Positions 1 to 8,769 are shown, counted from the first letter of the stretch. The stretch is 64,000 nucleotides of DNA from Treponema sp. (GCA_024693045.1 JAILLQ010000019.1:62001-126000); one strand, 5' to 3'. Notes: generated by a model from the sequence alone, not told the origin. Numbers and translations: made by a program.

Positions 1-281
1 CTGCTCTTACGCTTTACATAATTCAATGAAGCGTTTTTTACAACGCGAATCAACCAGAATTTTGCATCGTTAATTGTAGGAAAATTAAGTTGTTTTTCGT
101 TGGCTTTAATCAGAGAATCGTGAGCCAGGTCTTCTGCTGCATCTTCATCGTTTACGATTCGATACGAGATTTTATACAGCATCTGCATAGTCTCACTATA
201 AATCTTTTTAAAGTCAGCAGGATTAGCTGCGTTCAGAGGTTTTAAATTAGCTGTCTGACCGTCCATATTAAATAAACGCAC
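1..281 (-). CDS. ECF-type sigma-70 factor, N-terminal part (cut by window edge)
   Basis: The reading frame is open to the left edge, so the 3' part of the gene lies outside the window. The visible ~93 residues match sigma-70 region 2: a helix with MLYKISYRIVNDEDAAEDL, then HDSLIKANE and FWLIRVVKNASLNYVK, as in ECF factors that direct RNA polymerase to stress or envelope regulons. A GTG at 281 sits 4 nt after a GGAGG Shine-Dalgarno; an in-frame ATG at 266 lacks one at good spacing, so GTG is preferred. It lies 23 nt downstream of a lipoprotein gene on the same strand, and no anti-sigma gene is visible here. Region 4 (the -35 binding domain) cannot be checked. Confidence 0.82.
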   Translation of the reverse strand, partial: MRLFNMDGQTANLKPLNAANPADFKKIYSETMQMLYKISYRIVNDEDAAEDLAHDSLIKANEKQLNFPTINDAKFWLIRVVKNASLNYVKRKS

Positions 282-304
282 GAAACCTCCAAAGGTTACA
301 AAAA

Positions 305-715
305 TTAATTAGAAACCTTAACATTATTCCACTTTGTAAGATCCATAACGGAAGAAGTGGTGATTTTTATTACTAAATCTTCTGTTGTTGTAAATGTAGA
401 TTTACCCTGGGAAGCCTTGTATACTTCATTTCCATTGCTGTCTTTTAAGAGTATATCTGCTGTATAGGGACCGTCAACTGTTATTTTGATGTATGTAAAA
501 CTGTATGAACCGTAAGTTCCCTCTACATTATAAGCTTCCATTGTTTCGTTAAAAACAGTTCCTTTTGGAATAGAAAGAGTTGAACTGCCAGCAGAATATA
601 CTATGTATTTTCGCAAGGCTTCATCATTGTCATGCATGTCTCCGCTGCAAGATGAAAAAATTAGAGCAAAGGTAAAACTTATTGCTGTAAGTAAAAATTT
701 TAAGTTTCGTGTCAT
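305..715 (-). CDS. small lipoprotein of unknown function
   Basis: The 136-residue product begins with a charged start and a hydrophobic run ending in the lipobox FSSC (lipidated Cys at residue 23), so it is predicted to be exported and lipid-anchored. The mature part is about 110 residues, beta-rich in appearance (repeated short Thr/Ser/Val strands), with no recognised domain. It lies between cysS and the ECF sigma gene, all on one strand with 14- and 23-nt gaps, so the three are probably co-transcribed. A link to sigma-factor signalling is possible but purely positional. No homologous family was recognised. Confidence 0.7.
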   Translation of the reverse strand: MTRNLKFLLTAISFTFALIFSSCSGDMHDNDEALRKYIVYSAGSSTLSIPKGTVFNETMEAYNVEGTYGSYSFTYIKITVDGPYTADILLKDSNGNEVYKASQGKSTFTTTEDLVIKITTSSVMDLTKWNNVKVSN

Positions 716-729
716 TTTTTAACAACTCC

Positions 730-2283
730 TTATCCACGTTTCCAAGTTGGTCCCTGTGGTGTATCTATAATAGTTATTCCCCTTTTTACTAATTCATCAC
801 GGATTTTGTCTGCGGTGGCAAAATCTTTGGCTTTTTTTGCATCTGTTCTTTCTTTTACAAGTGCATCGATTTCAGCAGCTTCAGGATCTCCTGAATGATC
901 TGGCATTAGGGCTTTTGCTTCGTCATTCGCCTTTTTCTGAACAGCTGCGGCTGATTTCAGCAAACTAAGGCTCAGTACGCTGTCCATTCGGTCAATCAAT
1001 TCAAGAGCTTCTTTTGCTTCAAGGGAAGAATCCTTGATAACCTTGTTCAAAACACTAAGTGCAACTGGTGTAAGAAGATCGTTTTCAAGACCAGATTTAA
1101 AGTTATCCAGGTAGGCTGAGGCTTTTTCTGAAAGGCCAGTGCGGTCATCAGCCTGTCCCTTTTTGTAGCTTTTTCCTTCTGTAAGTGTAATTCCACCTTT
1201 TTGTGCGAGTTTTGCAATTTTCTGAATCAGAGCAAGTCTACCGTTTTTTGCTGATTCAAGTGCGTCCAGGCTAAAAATGAGCTGTTTTCTGTAGTGTCCG
1301 CCCAAAAGGAAGAATCTGTAATCCAAAGCTTCATAGCCCTTGTCTTTTAATGAAAATCCCTTTTCTGCAGGAAGAGAGGTTTGTAAAGTAATGAATTTTC
1401 CGGAAGATTTACTCATCTTTCCGCCTTCAAGAATAAGGAATTCATTATGAAGCCAGTATTTTACCCAAGGACCTTCTTTGCGGTCTTCTTCGCTAAAACT
1501 TCCTTCGCTCTGGGCAATTTCATTAGTGTGGTGTACAGGTACATGGTCGATTCCACCAGTATGAATATCAATGTGTTTTCCAAGATATTTCATACTCATT
1601 GCTGAACATTCAATGTGCCAACCAGGGTAGCCTCTTCCCCAAGGAGAATCCCATGTCATAGCTTGATTTTCGAATTTTGATTTTGTAAACCAGAGTACAA
1701 AGTCTCCAGGATTTCGTTTGTTTTCGTCGATTACAACTTCTTTTCTCTTTCCTGCACCTTCTTTTAATTCATCTATGTTGAGGTTTGCAAGTTTTCCGTA
1801 ATCAGGATAAGTTGAAATATCAAAATACAAGTTTCCACCGGCCATATAAGTGTGTCCGTTTTCTTCTATTTTTTTGATAAGTTCAATCATTTCCTGTATA
1901 TGCTCTGTAGCTTTACAGATAACATCCGGACGGCGAATATTTAATGCGTCTATGTCTTTTAGGAAAGCGTCTGTGTAGAATTGTGCAACTTCAAGAACTG
2001 ACTGATGGCGTTCTTCGGCTGATTTTACCATTTTGTCATCGCCGTTGTCGTTATCGCCAGTAAGATGTCCAACATCGGTAACATTCATTACATGTTTGAT
2101 GTCGTATCCAAGATATGAAAGACTTTTGTCTAAGGTATCAAGAAAAACATAGGCACGAAGATTTCCGATGTGGGCGTAATTATATACGGTAGGTCCACAG
2201 CCGTAAAAGCCAACATAACCTTCGTGAACAGGCTTAAACTCTTCCATTTTGTGACCCATTGTATTAAATAATCTCAAAGACAT
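730..2283 (-). CDS. cysS: cysteinyl-tRNA synthetase
   Basis: Class I aminoacyl-tRNA synthetase that charges tRNA-Cys in the cytoplasm. The N-terminus has the FYGCGPTVYNYAHIGN segment, which holds a zinc-ligand Cys and the HIGH-type motif. GWHIECSAMS and the HTGGIDHVPVHHTNE segment supply the other expected zinc ligands (Cys, His, Glu), and GGKMSKSSGKF is the KMSKS loop. At 517 residues it is longer than the ~460 of E. coli, mainly in the C-terminal helical part, which ends in a helix (KAKDFATADKIRDEL) typical of the family. An ACGAGG Shine-Dalgarno precedes the ATG. It heads a run with the lipoprotein and ECF sigma genes and is divergent from murB. Confidence 0.96.
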   Translation of the reverse strand: MSLRLFNTMGHKMEEFKPVHEGYVGFYGCGPTVYNYAHIGNLRAYVFLDTLDKSLSYLGYDIKHVMNVTDVGHLTGDNDNGDDKMVKSAEERHQSVLEVAQFYTDAFLKDIDALNIRRPDVICKATEHIQEMIELIKKIEENGHTYMAGGNLYFDISTYPDYGKLANLNIDELKEGAGKRKEVVIDENKRNPGDFVLWFTKSKFENQAMTWDSPWGRGYPGWHIECSAMSMKYLGKHIDIHTGGIDHVPVHHTNEIAQSEGSFSEEDRKEGPWVKYWLHNEFLILEGGKMSKSSGKFITLQTSLPAEKGFSLKDKGYEALDYRFFLLGGHYRKQLIFSLDALESAKNGRLALIQKIAKLAQKGGITLTEGKSYKKGQADDRTGLSEKASAYLDNFKSGLENDLLTPVALSVLNKVIKDSSLEAKEALELIDRMDSVLSLSLLKSAAAVQKKANDEAKALMPDHSGDPEAAEIDALVKERTDAKKAKDFATADKIRDELVKRGITIIDTPQGPTWKRG

Positions 2284-2335
2284 GAAAAACCTCGTAAATA
2301 TGTAGTTAATTCAGTTTAATGAAAAGACGGATAGT

Positions 2336-2363
2336 TTGCAATTAAACAGACTTTTTGTATAAT
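2336..2363 (+). promoter_or_regulatory. murB promoter, leaderless arrangement
   Basis: TTGCAA (2336-2341), a 16-nt spacer and TATAAT (2358-2363). Only 7 nt separate the -10 box from the murB ATG at 2371 and no Shine-Dalgarno fits, so transcription would start at or next to the start codon. Confidence 0.6.
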
Positions 2364-2370
2364 TGAATTT

Positions 2371-3327
2371 ATGGAAGAAATGCAGAAAAAAGTAAAAGCA
2401 TTCGCAGAATCTAATGGACTTTCTCAGGTATTAAAATTTGATGAGCCTATGGCCGCAAAGACTACTTTTAAAATTGGCGGTAGTGCGGCTGTTTTTGCCG
2501 AACCAGAAGATTTTATGCAGTTTGTAAAGATTCTGCAGTTTGTACGTTCTGAAAATATTCACTTCATAGTCCTTGGTGGAGCTAGTAATGTTGTTTTTTG
2601 TGATGAATGTTATCAGGGGATTGTAATAAGTCTTTTGAAATTTAATGAAATATCCATGATGCCTCTTTCAGAGGAAGAAGTTCTTGTGACTTGTGGAGCA
2701 GGAGCAAGTATGGGGCAGCTGGTTAACTTTTGCGCAAAAAATAAACTTGAAGGACTAGAAGCTTTTGCCGGACTTCCAGGAACAACAGGCGGAGCTCTAT
2801 ATATGAATGCCCGTTGCTTTGATTTTTCAATAAGCCAGTTTTTTACCAGTGCAAAATATTTTGATTTAGATGATTTTTCAACTTATGAATTAAACTTTAT
2901 TCCAGAGCAGTGGGATTACAAAGTTTCTCCTTTTCAAAAAAGTTCAAAAATTATTCTTACGGCTTCTTTCCGATTAAAAAAATCAAATAAAAGCCAGGAA
3001 GAGTTAACAGCTTTATGTCACACTTTTATAGAAGAAAGAAAAAGTAAAGGTCATTTTAAATACCCAAGTGCAGGAAGTGTATTTAAAAATAATAGAGCTT
3101 TCGGTTCTCCAAGCGGAAAAATTATTGATGAATGTGGCCTGAAAGGGCTAAGAGAAGGTAATGCACAAATTGCTCCTTTTCACGGCAATTTTATCGTTAA
3201 TTTAGGTGGAGCTACTCAGAAAGATGTAAAAAAACTAGTTGATATAACCGTTAATAAGGTAATGCAGTTAAAAGGGCTTTTGCTTGAAACAGAGATTATT
3301 TTTATTGAGACTGACAAAAAGCTTTAA
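2371..3327 (+). CDS. murB: UDP-N-acetylenolpyruvoylglucosamine reductase
   Basis: FAD enzyme that reduces UDP-GlcNAc-enolpyruvate to UDP-MurNAc with NADPH in peptidoglycan precursor synthesis. The 318-residue protein has the FAD_binding_4-type N-terminal part (VLGGASNVV; GLEAFAGLPGTTGGAL) and the MurB C-terminal domain with YPSAGSVFKN, whose Ser is the expected proton donor, and GLKGLREGNAQIAPFHGNF. The segment where many MurBs have Tyr-Arg-x-Ser reads YKVS here, a conservative Arg to Lys change. The gene is first in an operon: the next reading frame opens directly at its stop. Its promoter gives almost no 5' leader. Confidence 0.93.
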   Translation: MEEMQKKVKAFAESNGLSQVLKFDEPMAAKTTFKIGGSAAVFAEPEDFMQFVKILQFVRSENIHFIVLGGASNVVFCDECYQGIVISLLKFNEISMMPLSEEEVLVTCGAGASMGQLVNFCAKNKLEGLEAFAGLPGTTGGALYMNARCFDFSISQFFTSAKYFDLDDFSTYELNFIPEQWDYKVSPFQKSSKIILTASFRLKKSNKSQEELTALCHTFIEERKSKGHFKYPSAGSVFKNNRAFGSPSGKIIDECGLKGLREGNAQIAPFHGNFIVNLGGATQKDVKKLVDITVNKVMQLKGLLLETEIIFIETDKKL

Positions 3328-3381
3328 TTGACACAGAAAAATCGAAATTTTATACTTAACGGTAAAGAAAGGGAGCTTAAT

Positions 3382-4596
3382 TTGTTACAGTTACAATTTG
3401 CAAATTTCAGAAAAGATTCTTATCTTTTTGTAGAAGGAAAAGAAGATAACGACCATTTTTATATTATCCAGTCAGGAAAAGTTCGTTGTTTTAAATCAAA
3501 CGATCCAAAAGGGTATTCTGTAAAAGTTTATGGTCCTGGGGATTTTGTAGGTGTTATTTCCTGTATGTCTAATCGTTCTCAAATTGAAAATGTTATAGCT
3601 CTTGCTGATACAAAGTGTATTTCTGTAAGGAAAGATCAGTATCCGGAATTAATCGAAAAAAATACTCCGATTGCATTAAAAATTATTCGCACCTTTGCAA
3701 ATCGAATGAGATCTATGAATGAAATTTTCATGCAGGAATCTATAAAATCAACTTCTTCTGATTTCCCTGAACATATGCTGGATGTTGCAAGATATTACGA
3801 CAAGATGGGAAAGCATTCAATTGCAATTTACGCTTTCTACCACTATATGAAGGAATGTCGTAACAGTGTGCATATTCCTGAAGTTCAGGAAAGATTTAAA
3901 GTTCTTAGCACAATGACTGATTTCCGTAATTTTGAACAAACAAAGGAACTTTCATGTTCATATTCAAAGGATGAAATGATTTTCTCTGAAAGTCAGTCTG
4001 GTTCAGATATGTTTGTTATTCAAGAGGGGGAAGTTGCAATTACAAAAGTAACATCTGGAAAAGAAGTTATACTTGCGGTTCTAAAAAAAGGCGATATGTT
4101 TGGAGAAATGGCTTTGCTTGAAAATAAGCCTCGCTCTGCATCCGCAATTGCTCATAGTGACTGTAGACTCATGGTAATTAACCGCGGAAACTTTGATCAG
4201 ATGGTTTCTACTCAGCCACAACTTATTTCTCGCCTTACTACAACTTTTTCTGAACGTTTGTGGACTTCTTATCGACAGCTGGATAACGCTAATCTCGTTA
4301 ATCCTGTTTATAAGATGACAGATATGCTTGCCCTTCAGCTTGAAAAGGCAAGAAAATTCACTGGTTCTTATCAGACTGAACTTACTTTAGAAGATCTTGC
4401 TAATATGACAGGTATCCCTGTAACATCTCATACATCTGTATTCACACAGTTTCCATCTGATAAAAGTAAAGGATTCCTGGTGGAAAAGGGTAAAATCTTT
4501 GTTCCAGATTGCGTAGAACTTCTTAAAATAGCTTCTTTTTACCGAAAAATGAATCAGAAAGCAACTCAGGGAGAAAAAAGTAACCCTTATTTATGA
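3382..4596 (+). CDS. protein with two cyclic-nucleotide-binding domains (Crp-like)
   Basis: The frame is open from a TTG at 3328, directly after the murB stop. The TTG at 3382 is preferred because GGGAG lies 6 nt before it and the first domain begins there. Two CNB domains are visible. The first is degenerate in the phosphate-binding cassette (GDFVGVISCMSNRSQIE). The second has an intact cassette (FGEMALLENKPRSASA), with the Glu and Arg that bind the cyclic nucleotide. A helical linker joins them. The C-terminal ~90 residues contain a weak helix-turn-helix-like segment (LTLEDLANMTGIPVTS), so it may be a Crp-type regulator or only a cAMP-responsive adaptor. The adenylate cyclase at 26.5 kb is a candidate source of its ligand. 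Confidence 0.8.
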   Translation: MLQLQFANFRKDSYLFVEGKEDNDHFYIIQSGKVRCFKSNDPKGYSVKVYGPGDFVGVISCMSNRSQIENVIALADTKCISVRKDQYPELIEKNTPIALKIIRTFANRMRSMNEIFMQESIKSTSSDFPEHMLDVARYYDKMGKHSIAIYAFYHYMKECRNSVHIPEVQERFKVLSTMTDFRNFEQTKELSCSYSKDEMIFSESQSGSDMFVIQEGEVAITKVTSGKEVILAVLKKGDMFGEMALLENKPRSASAIAHSDCRLMVINRGNFDQMVSTQPQLISRLTTTFSERLWTSYRQLDNANLVNPVYKMTDMLALQLEKARKFTGSYQTELTLEDLANMTGIPVTSHTSVFTQFPSDKSKGFLVEKGKIFVPDCVELLKIASFYRKMNQKATQGEKSNPYL

Positions 4597-5129
4597 GAAA
4601 AATATTAATTTCGATAATTTTTTCTTTCTCCTTGTTTTTTCTTAATGCAGAAGACTTGCCAAAGGGCTACGGCGGTGTTGAACTTGGTATGTCTTTTGAA
4701 AATGTAAAAAAAGCACTAAAAGATAATCTTGATTTTGGTTACAGAGGAGAAAGAGATGTTTCTCTTCTTCCTGGGGAAAACAGGGCTCTTATCGAAACTG
4801 ATACGACTACTTATGCAGGCTTTTCTTTTCTTGACCGCTGCTGGTTCCAGTTTTATGACGAAAAATTATATGTAATTACCATCAACATAAATCGGGAAAA
4901 AATGGATCACTTTTCAATTTTTGACACCCTTTGTAAAAAATATGGCAACCCGGTTTCTGTTAGTCCTGAAAAATCTGTGTGGAAAAATGATTCTGTTACA
5001 ATGTCTTTAGAAAGACCTTTAACTTTAAAATATGTGGATCAGAAAACTTTTGATTCTCTTCAGAAAAAATCTCTGGTTAATCCTTCTGGAGTTGAAATGA
5101 CAAGGGATATCTTCTTAAAAGGTTTATAA
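4593..5129 (+). CDS. exported protein of unknown function
   Basis: A 178-residue protein whose ATG overlaps the stop of the cNMP-binding gene by 4 nt (ATGA), indicating translational coupling. It starts with a clear signal peptide (hydrophobic residues 5-18, likely cleavage near LNAED), so it should be periplasmic. The mature part begins with GYGGVELGMSFENVKKAL, a pattern seen in small periplasmic proteins with a repeated GxxxGMSxxxV motif, and contains an aromatic-rich centre. No catalytic motif was seen and no family assigned. Confidence 0.7.
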   Translation: MRKILISIIFSFSLFFLNAEDLPKGYGGVELGMSFENVKKALKDNLDFGYRGERDVSLLPGENRALIETDTTTYAGFSFLDRCWFQFYDEKLYVITININREKMDHFSIFDTLCKKYGNPVSVSPEKSVWKNDSVTMSLERPLTLKYVDQKTFDSLQKKSLVNPSGVEMTRDIFLKGL

Positions 5130-5130
5130 T

Positions 5131-5586
5131 ATGAAAATTAAAATACCAGCACTTCTACTTGCTTTCTTTTTTGCTTCGTCTGTTCTTTTTGCTTTTGGCA
5201 AAAGTTCAAAACTTGAAAAAAAAGATTTAACGTTAATTCGTTCAGATGGAACAAGTGTTTCTGTAATAGCGGAAATGGCTGTAAAAGTTGAAGATCGTAA
5301 TTATGGATTTATGAATAGAAAGCGTATTCCTGATGGAACAGGAATGCTTTTTGTTTTTGAAAATGATCAGATTCTGCACTTTTGGATGAAGAATACTCCT
5401 CATCCTCTTTCAATCGCCTATATTACCAGTGACGGAAAAATTAAAGATATCTTTGACATGACTCCTTTTAGTCTTTCTGATGTAACTAGCAGCGGTTATG
5501 TTCGCTATGCATTAGAAGTTCCCCAGGGGTGGTTTCAGAGAGAAAACGTTCAGCCTGGGGATTATTTGAAAATCGATTTTGAATAA
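5131..5586 (+). CDS. DUF192 family exported protein
   Basis: A 151-residue product with an N-terminal signal peptide (hydrophobic to about residue 21) followed by a typical DUF192 domain: RKRIPDGTGMLFVFE, FWMKNTPHPLSIAYI and a DMTPF segment, covering almost the whole mature protein. DUF192 proteins are small, usually exported beta-rich proteins of unknown biochemical role. The gene starts 1 nt after the previous stop and ends the murB operon. It converges on the TPR gene with one base between the two stop codons, and no terminator hairpin is seen there. Confidence 0.88.
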   Translation: MKIKIPALLLAFFFASSVLFAFGKSSKLEKKDLTLIRSDGTSVSVIAEMAVKVEDRNYGFMNRKRIPDGTGMLFVFENDQILHFWMKNTPHPLSIAYITSDGKIKDIFDMTPFSLSDVTSSGYVRYALEVPQGWFQRENVQPGDYLKIDFE

Positions 5587-5587
5587 T

Positions 5588-6739
5588 TTAATTATCGGCT
5601 TCTAGTTTTGCCAATTCATTTATTGCAATCTTGTCATTTGGGTCAAATTCCAAAACGGCAGTAAAATATTTCTGTGCTTCTTCCTTGTTTCCTTGTTTTA
5701 AACTTAAAAAACCAAGATTTGAGATAATTTTTGTATCTTCTGGAGAGATAGAAAAAGCTTGAACCAGAGCCTTTTTTGCTTCTTCGATTTTTCCCATTTC
5801 CATGTAGCAGATTGCCAGTTCGTTGAAAGTGTCAGAATTTTCGTTTCCACCACAAGAAAGAGACTGTTCGAATGCTTTTTGAGCGTCTTCCCAACGTCCC
5901 TGTTTTCTTAATCCCCAGCCCATAAGGAACCAGGCGTTCCAAACTTTTGGATTGTTTGAAATGTATTTAAGAATTTTATCTAGACCTTCTTTTTCTTTTC
6001 CACTTGAAATAAGCTTGTATGCCTGACTAAAAGCAATATCATCCATATTTTCATTTGAAATACGGTCAACTATTTCCTGGGCTCTTTCCTGCTTATATCT
6101 TGCATTATCGTCCATTTCTTCGTCTTTTGCATCACAGGTTAATGCCAGATAAGTTTCGAAAGCTCCTTTTGCCTCGTGATAATCGTGCTGCTTTAAGTAG
6201 AAAAAGCCTGCATTGAAGAAGGCATCTGGAATAGCAGGTTCTGCATTCATTGCGTCTGTGTAATAACCATTTGCTTCATTGTCACAGGCTTCTGCTTCGT
6301 CTAAAAGACCTGCTTTTTTGTAGTTTTCTGCTCTTTGGTCTAAGAAAAGAGCTAGATTCAAACTCACTGCTTTGTCTTCTGGATCCAGTCCTTTTAGGGT
6401 AAGAAATAATTCTTCCGCAAAATCCCAGTCTTCATTTTTAGTTTTAAGAATGGCTGTTTCGCTGAGCTCTTTTTTTATGTTTGGTCGGGCTTTTGAAATT
6501 ATTTCCCTGTAATAGTCCAAGTGTTCGTTGTGTTTGTCATAGGCAAGTACAGTAAGGATTCCGGCTAAAATTTGCTCTGGGGCAATATCTTTCATGTTAT
6601 AGTCGTCCGGATCGCCTTCTGTTTTTTGCTGAACAGGAAGAGGAATCTTTGGATCGATTTTCATTGCAGCTTCTGAAAATTTATATTCTTCCGGGATGTT
6701 TATAAAGTAAACTGACTCCAGTGGATTTTTTGAATTCAT
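5588..6739 (-). CDS. TPR-repeat protein
   Basis: A 383-residue soluble protein built largely of tetratricopeptide repeats. The clearest are near the C-terminus (WNAWFLMGWGLRKQGRWEDA; TFNELAICYMEMGKIEEA; ISNLGFLSLKQGNKEEA), with more degenerate ones at about 110-200. There is no signal peptide, so it is probably cytoplasmic and acts as a protein-interaction scaffold. AGGAAG precedes the ATG. It is the last gene of a five-gene minus-strand operon, 17 nt after the PilZ gene, which suggests it may work with that c-di-GMP receptor candidate; that link is inference from position only. Confidence 0.82.
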   Translation of the reverse strand: MNSKNPLESVYFINIPEEYKFSEAAMKIDPKIPLPVQQKTEGDPDDYNMKDIAPEQILAGILTVLAYDKHNEHLDYYREIISKARPNIKKELSETAILKTKNEDWDFAEELFLTLKGLDPEDKAVSLNLALFLDQRAENYKKAGLLDEAEACDNEANGYYTDAMNAEPAIPDAFFNAGFFYLKQHDYHEAKGAFETYLALTCDAKDEEMDDNARYKQERAQEIVDRISNENMDDIAFSQAYKLISSGKEKEGLDKILKYISNNPKVWNAWFLMGWGLRKQGRWEDAQKAFEQSLSCGGNENSDTFNELAICYMEMGKIEEAKKALVQAFSISPEDTKIISNLGFLSLKQGNKEEAQKYFTAVLEFDPNDKIAINELAKLEADN

Positions 6740-6756
6740 AATTCTTCCTGTCTTTT

Positions 6757-7896
6757 TTATTTTGTTTCTGTTTCGCTTGAAGAGCTTGCAGCAGGACTTG
6801 GACTTTCACTTGCATCTTGAGAAGGTTGAGCTTCTGTCTGAGCAGGTGTTTCTACTGCTGCCTGTGTCTGTGCAGCTGCAGGGGCTGTCTGAGTCTGTGC
6901 TTCTGTTCCAGCAGTCTGGTTTTCTGCCTGTGCAGTCTGAGCCTGGTTTTCTGCTGCTGTAGTTTGTGCATTTGCAGAAGATTCTGCTGTCTGAGCATTT
7001 GCGGCTTCAACAGTTCCTTGAGCACTCTTGTATTTGCCGGCTCCTACAGGATCGTGTGGTTTTACCTGATTATTTGCCGCTGTATCGAGCATCTTCTTTC
7101 GGGATGTAGAAAGATAATCATTGATACGAATCTTATAAGAAAGTGGAACCTGGTTTTCATCAAACTTGATACCCACTGCGGATAAATCCTGTCTTCCTTC
7201 TACAGGGTCTGCCTGTACAATAGTACCTTTTACATCAACGATCTCATCTGGATCAGAGAACATAAATCGTGTAATACAGTCTTTTCCGTTAAGAAATTTA
7301 GGAATTCCCATTAAAACGACTTTCGCACCAGAGAATGAAAGATTCCAAAGAATACAGCGTCTAGGGACATTCTGTATATAAATGATTGTTTCTTTTTTAT
7401 AGATGCCTAAAGCTCTTTTTGAATCATCATTAATTACGATTCGGTCTTCTTTTCTGTGGGCAAAATTGTCATCTGCCGCAAGAAGAGTACCGATTTTGTA
7501 AATCAAATCGTCAGGCGGTCTTTGTGTAAACGAAAGAGTAACAACTGCGAGTTCATGAGAATTCATGTATGGTGTTACATCTGTAACTCTGCAAGTTACA
7601 AAGAATACAAGTGGCTGTCCATCAAGTTCTGTGAATCCGTAACGAAGGCTGACAGGAGGTGCATCTTTTTGTGTAATCTGCTGAAAAGCACCCCCGTTAG
7701 TTCCAATAATTATTTTTGCCTGCTGGAATGAGGTGGAGTTTATAATGCATGGCCATTGAGAACCAGCGCATTTAACATAAATCTGCCTTGGATCTGTGCG
7801 GAGAATGCGCATGATATCTTTTGTAAAGACTAACTCGTTCTCTCGGTAGCGGTTATAGTATTCACTTATTAACTGATTAGTTGCAATAGAAACCAT
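6757..7896 (-). CDS. PilZ-domain protein (probable c-di-GMP receptor) with low-complexity tail
   Basis: A 379-residue protein. Residues ~1-140 form an N-terminal domain of PilZN type, as in spirochaete PlzA-like proteins. Residues ~145-260 are a PilZ domain with both c-di-GMP motifs: RKEDR (148-152, RxxxR) and NLSFSG (185-190, N/DxSxxG). The last ~100 residues are an Ala/Gln/Thr/Glu-rich tail with imperfect repeats of AENQTA and AQTQTA type, probably disordered. No membrane segment. PilZ proteins usually pass c-di-GMP levels to motility or envelope functions. The gene starts 12 nt after the NAGPA-like gene. The length and composition of the tail are the odd features. Confidence 0.82.
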   Translation of the reverse strand: MVSIATNQLISEYYNRYRENELVFTKDIMRILRTDPRQIYVKCAGSQWPCIINSTSFQQAKIIIGTNGGAFQQITQKDAPPVSLRYGFTELDGQPLVFFVTCRVTDVTPYMNSHELAVVTLSFTQRPPDDLIYKIGTLLAADDNFAHRKEDRIVINDDSKRALGIYKKETIIYIQNVPRRCILWNLSFSGAKVVLMGIPKFLNGKDCITRFMFSDPDEIVDVKGTIVQADPVEGRQDLSAVGIKFDENQVPLSYKIRINDYLSTSRKKMLDTAANNQVKPHDPVGAGKYKSAQGTVEAANAQTAESSANAQTTAAENQAQTAQAENQTAGTEAQTQTAPAAAQTQAAVETPAQTEAQPSQDASESPSPAASSSSETETK

Positions 7897-7908
7897 GATT
7901 ATTAAAGT

Positions 7909-8769
7909 TTACTCGTTATTCTGATATTCGTCAATTTTTATAGGCTTATTTTCTGTAGAAAGAAAGAGTCCGAATGCGGATGCGACTTTTCTCTGTAGGG
8001 GGGAATGGAAGTATTCTTTGTTCTTTATGATCAGAACTGTGGATTTTCCGCCGTCGAACTGAAGGGCCTTATATGCGCCTAGTTTCAAGAAAATCTTTGC
8101 CGTATCCATGTATGAAAGTCCTTTTCCTGCAAGGAGATAGAGCTTTTTACCATCTTTACTGACTGCTGCTGCACTTCTGTAATATTTGTAATTTTTGTAC
8201 TGATAGATTTTAGAATCGTCCAATATTGTAAAAAATCCACCAAAAGCGAAATCGGGTTTTTTGTTTATCACTTCATCCTGTTTTTCTGCTATTTCTGCTG
8301 TAAAAGTTCCGTCATTTTGCCTGTAAAATAAAAGTGCGCTATACTTTGGATTCGCTTCCGAAATAATTTTTCCATGAGAGATAATGATTCCTAAATTTTT
8401 TACTTTTCCTGTTAATATTAGTGAATTTTTTGCTTCAAAGGGATTTGTGTTTATTGCGACCTGAAGTTTATTTTTTTTTGAAAAATCTTTTACATTTTGA
8501 GCTTTGTTCCAGCCGCTTTTTTCAGGAAAACTTTTTATTTCCCATGGAAGATTTAAATCAATTTTTGCAATGTGGTATTCAACCTGGGAATCTTTGTAAT
8601 AATGCTTTGAAAGCCCCTGTGAAATTTCTTCCCACTGTATATTTTCTGCTTTTTCGCTTTCCGGAGGAATAAAATATTCCTGAGAAAGTGAAAGGCTTTT
8701 GCAGGAAAAAGCAAATAAGGCTGCTGTTAGTGTAAAGAAAAGAAAAAATTGTTTTGAACTGATTTTCAT
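7909..8769 (-). CDS. phosphodiester glycosidase (NAGPA)-like lipoprotein
   Basis: A 286-residue product with a lipobox AFSC (Cys 23), so predicted lipid-anchored outside the cytoplasmic membrane. The rest resembles the NAGPA domain (phosphodiester glycosidase, DUF2233 group): AINTNPF, a central beta-rich part, and the diagnostic ALQFDGGKSTVL segment near residue 240 followed by a VASAFGLF ending. Family members remove GlcNAc or act on cell-wall glycans; the substrate here is unknown. Its ATG overlaps the previous gene's stop by one base (TAATG), showing tight coupling in the five-gene operon. Confidence 0.75.
   Translation of the reverse strand: MKISSKQFFLFFTLTAALFAFSCKSLSLSQEYFIPPESEKAENIQWEEISQGLSKHYYKDSQVEYHIAKIDLNLPWEIKSFPEKSGWNKAQNVKDFSKKNKLQVAINTNPFEAKNSLILTGKVKNLGIIISHGKIISEANPKYSALLFYRQNDGTFTAEIAEKQDEVINKKPDFAFGGFFTILDDSKIYQYKNYKYYRSAAAVSKDGKKLYLLAGKGLSYMDTAKIFLKLGAYKALQFDGGKSTVLIIKNKEYFHSPLQRKVASAFGLFLSTENKPIKIDEYQNNE

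Noticed and set aside
6762..7381. Several plus-strand frames opposite the PilZ gene.
   Set aside because: They arise from the repetitive Gln/Ala/Thr codons of the PilZ tail, lack ribosome sites and encode Cys/Leu-rich low-complexity sequence.
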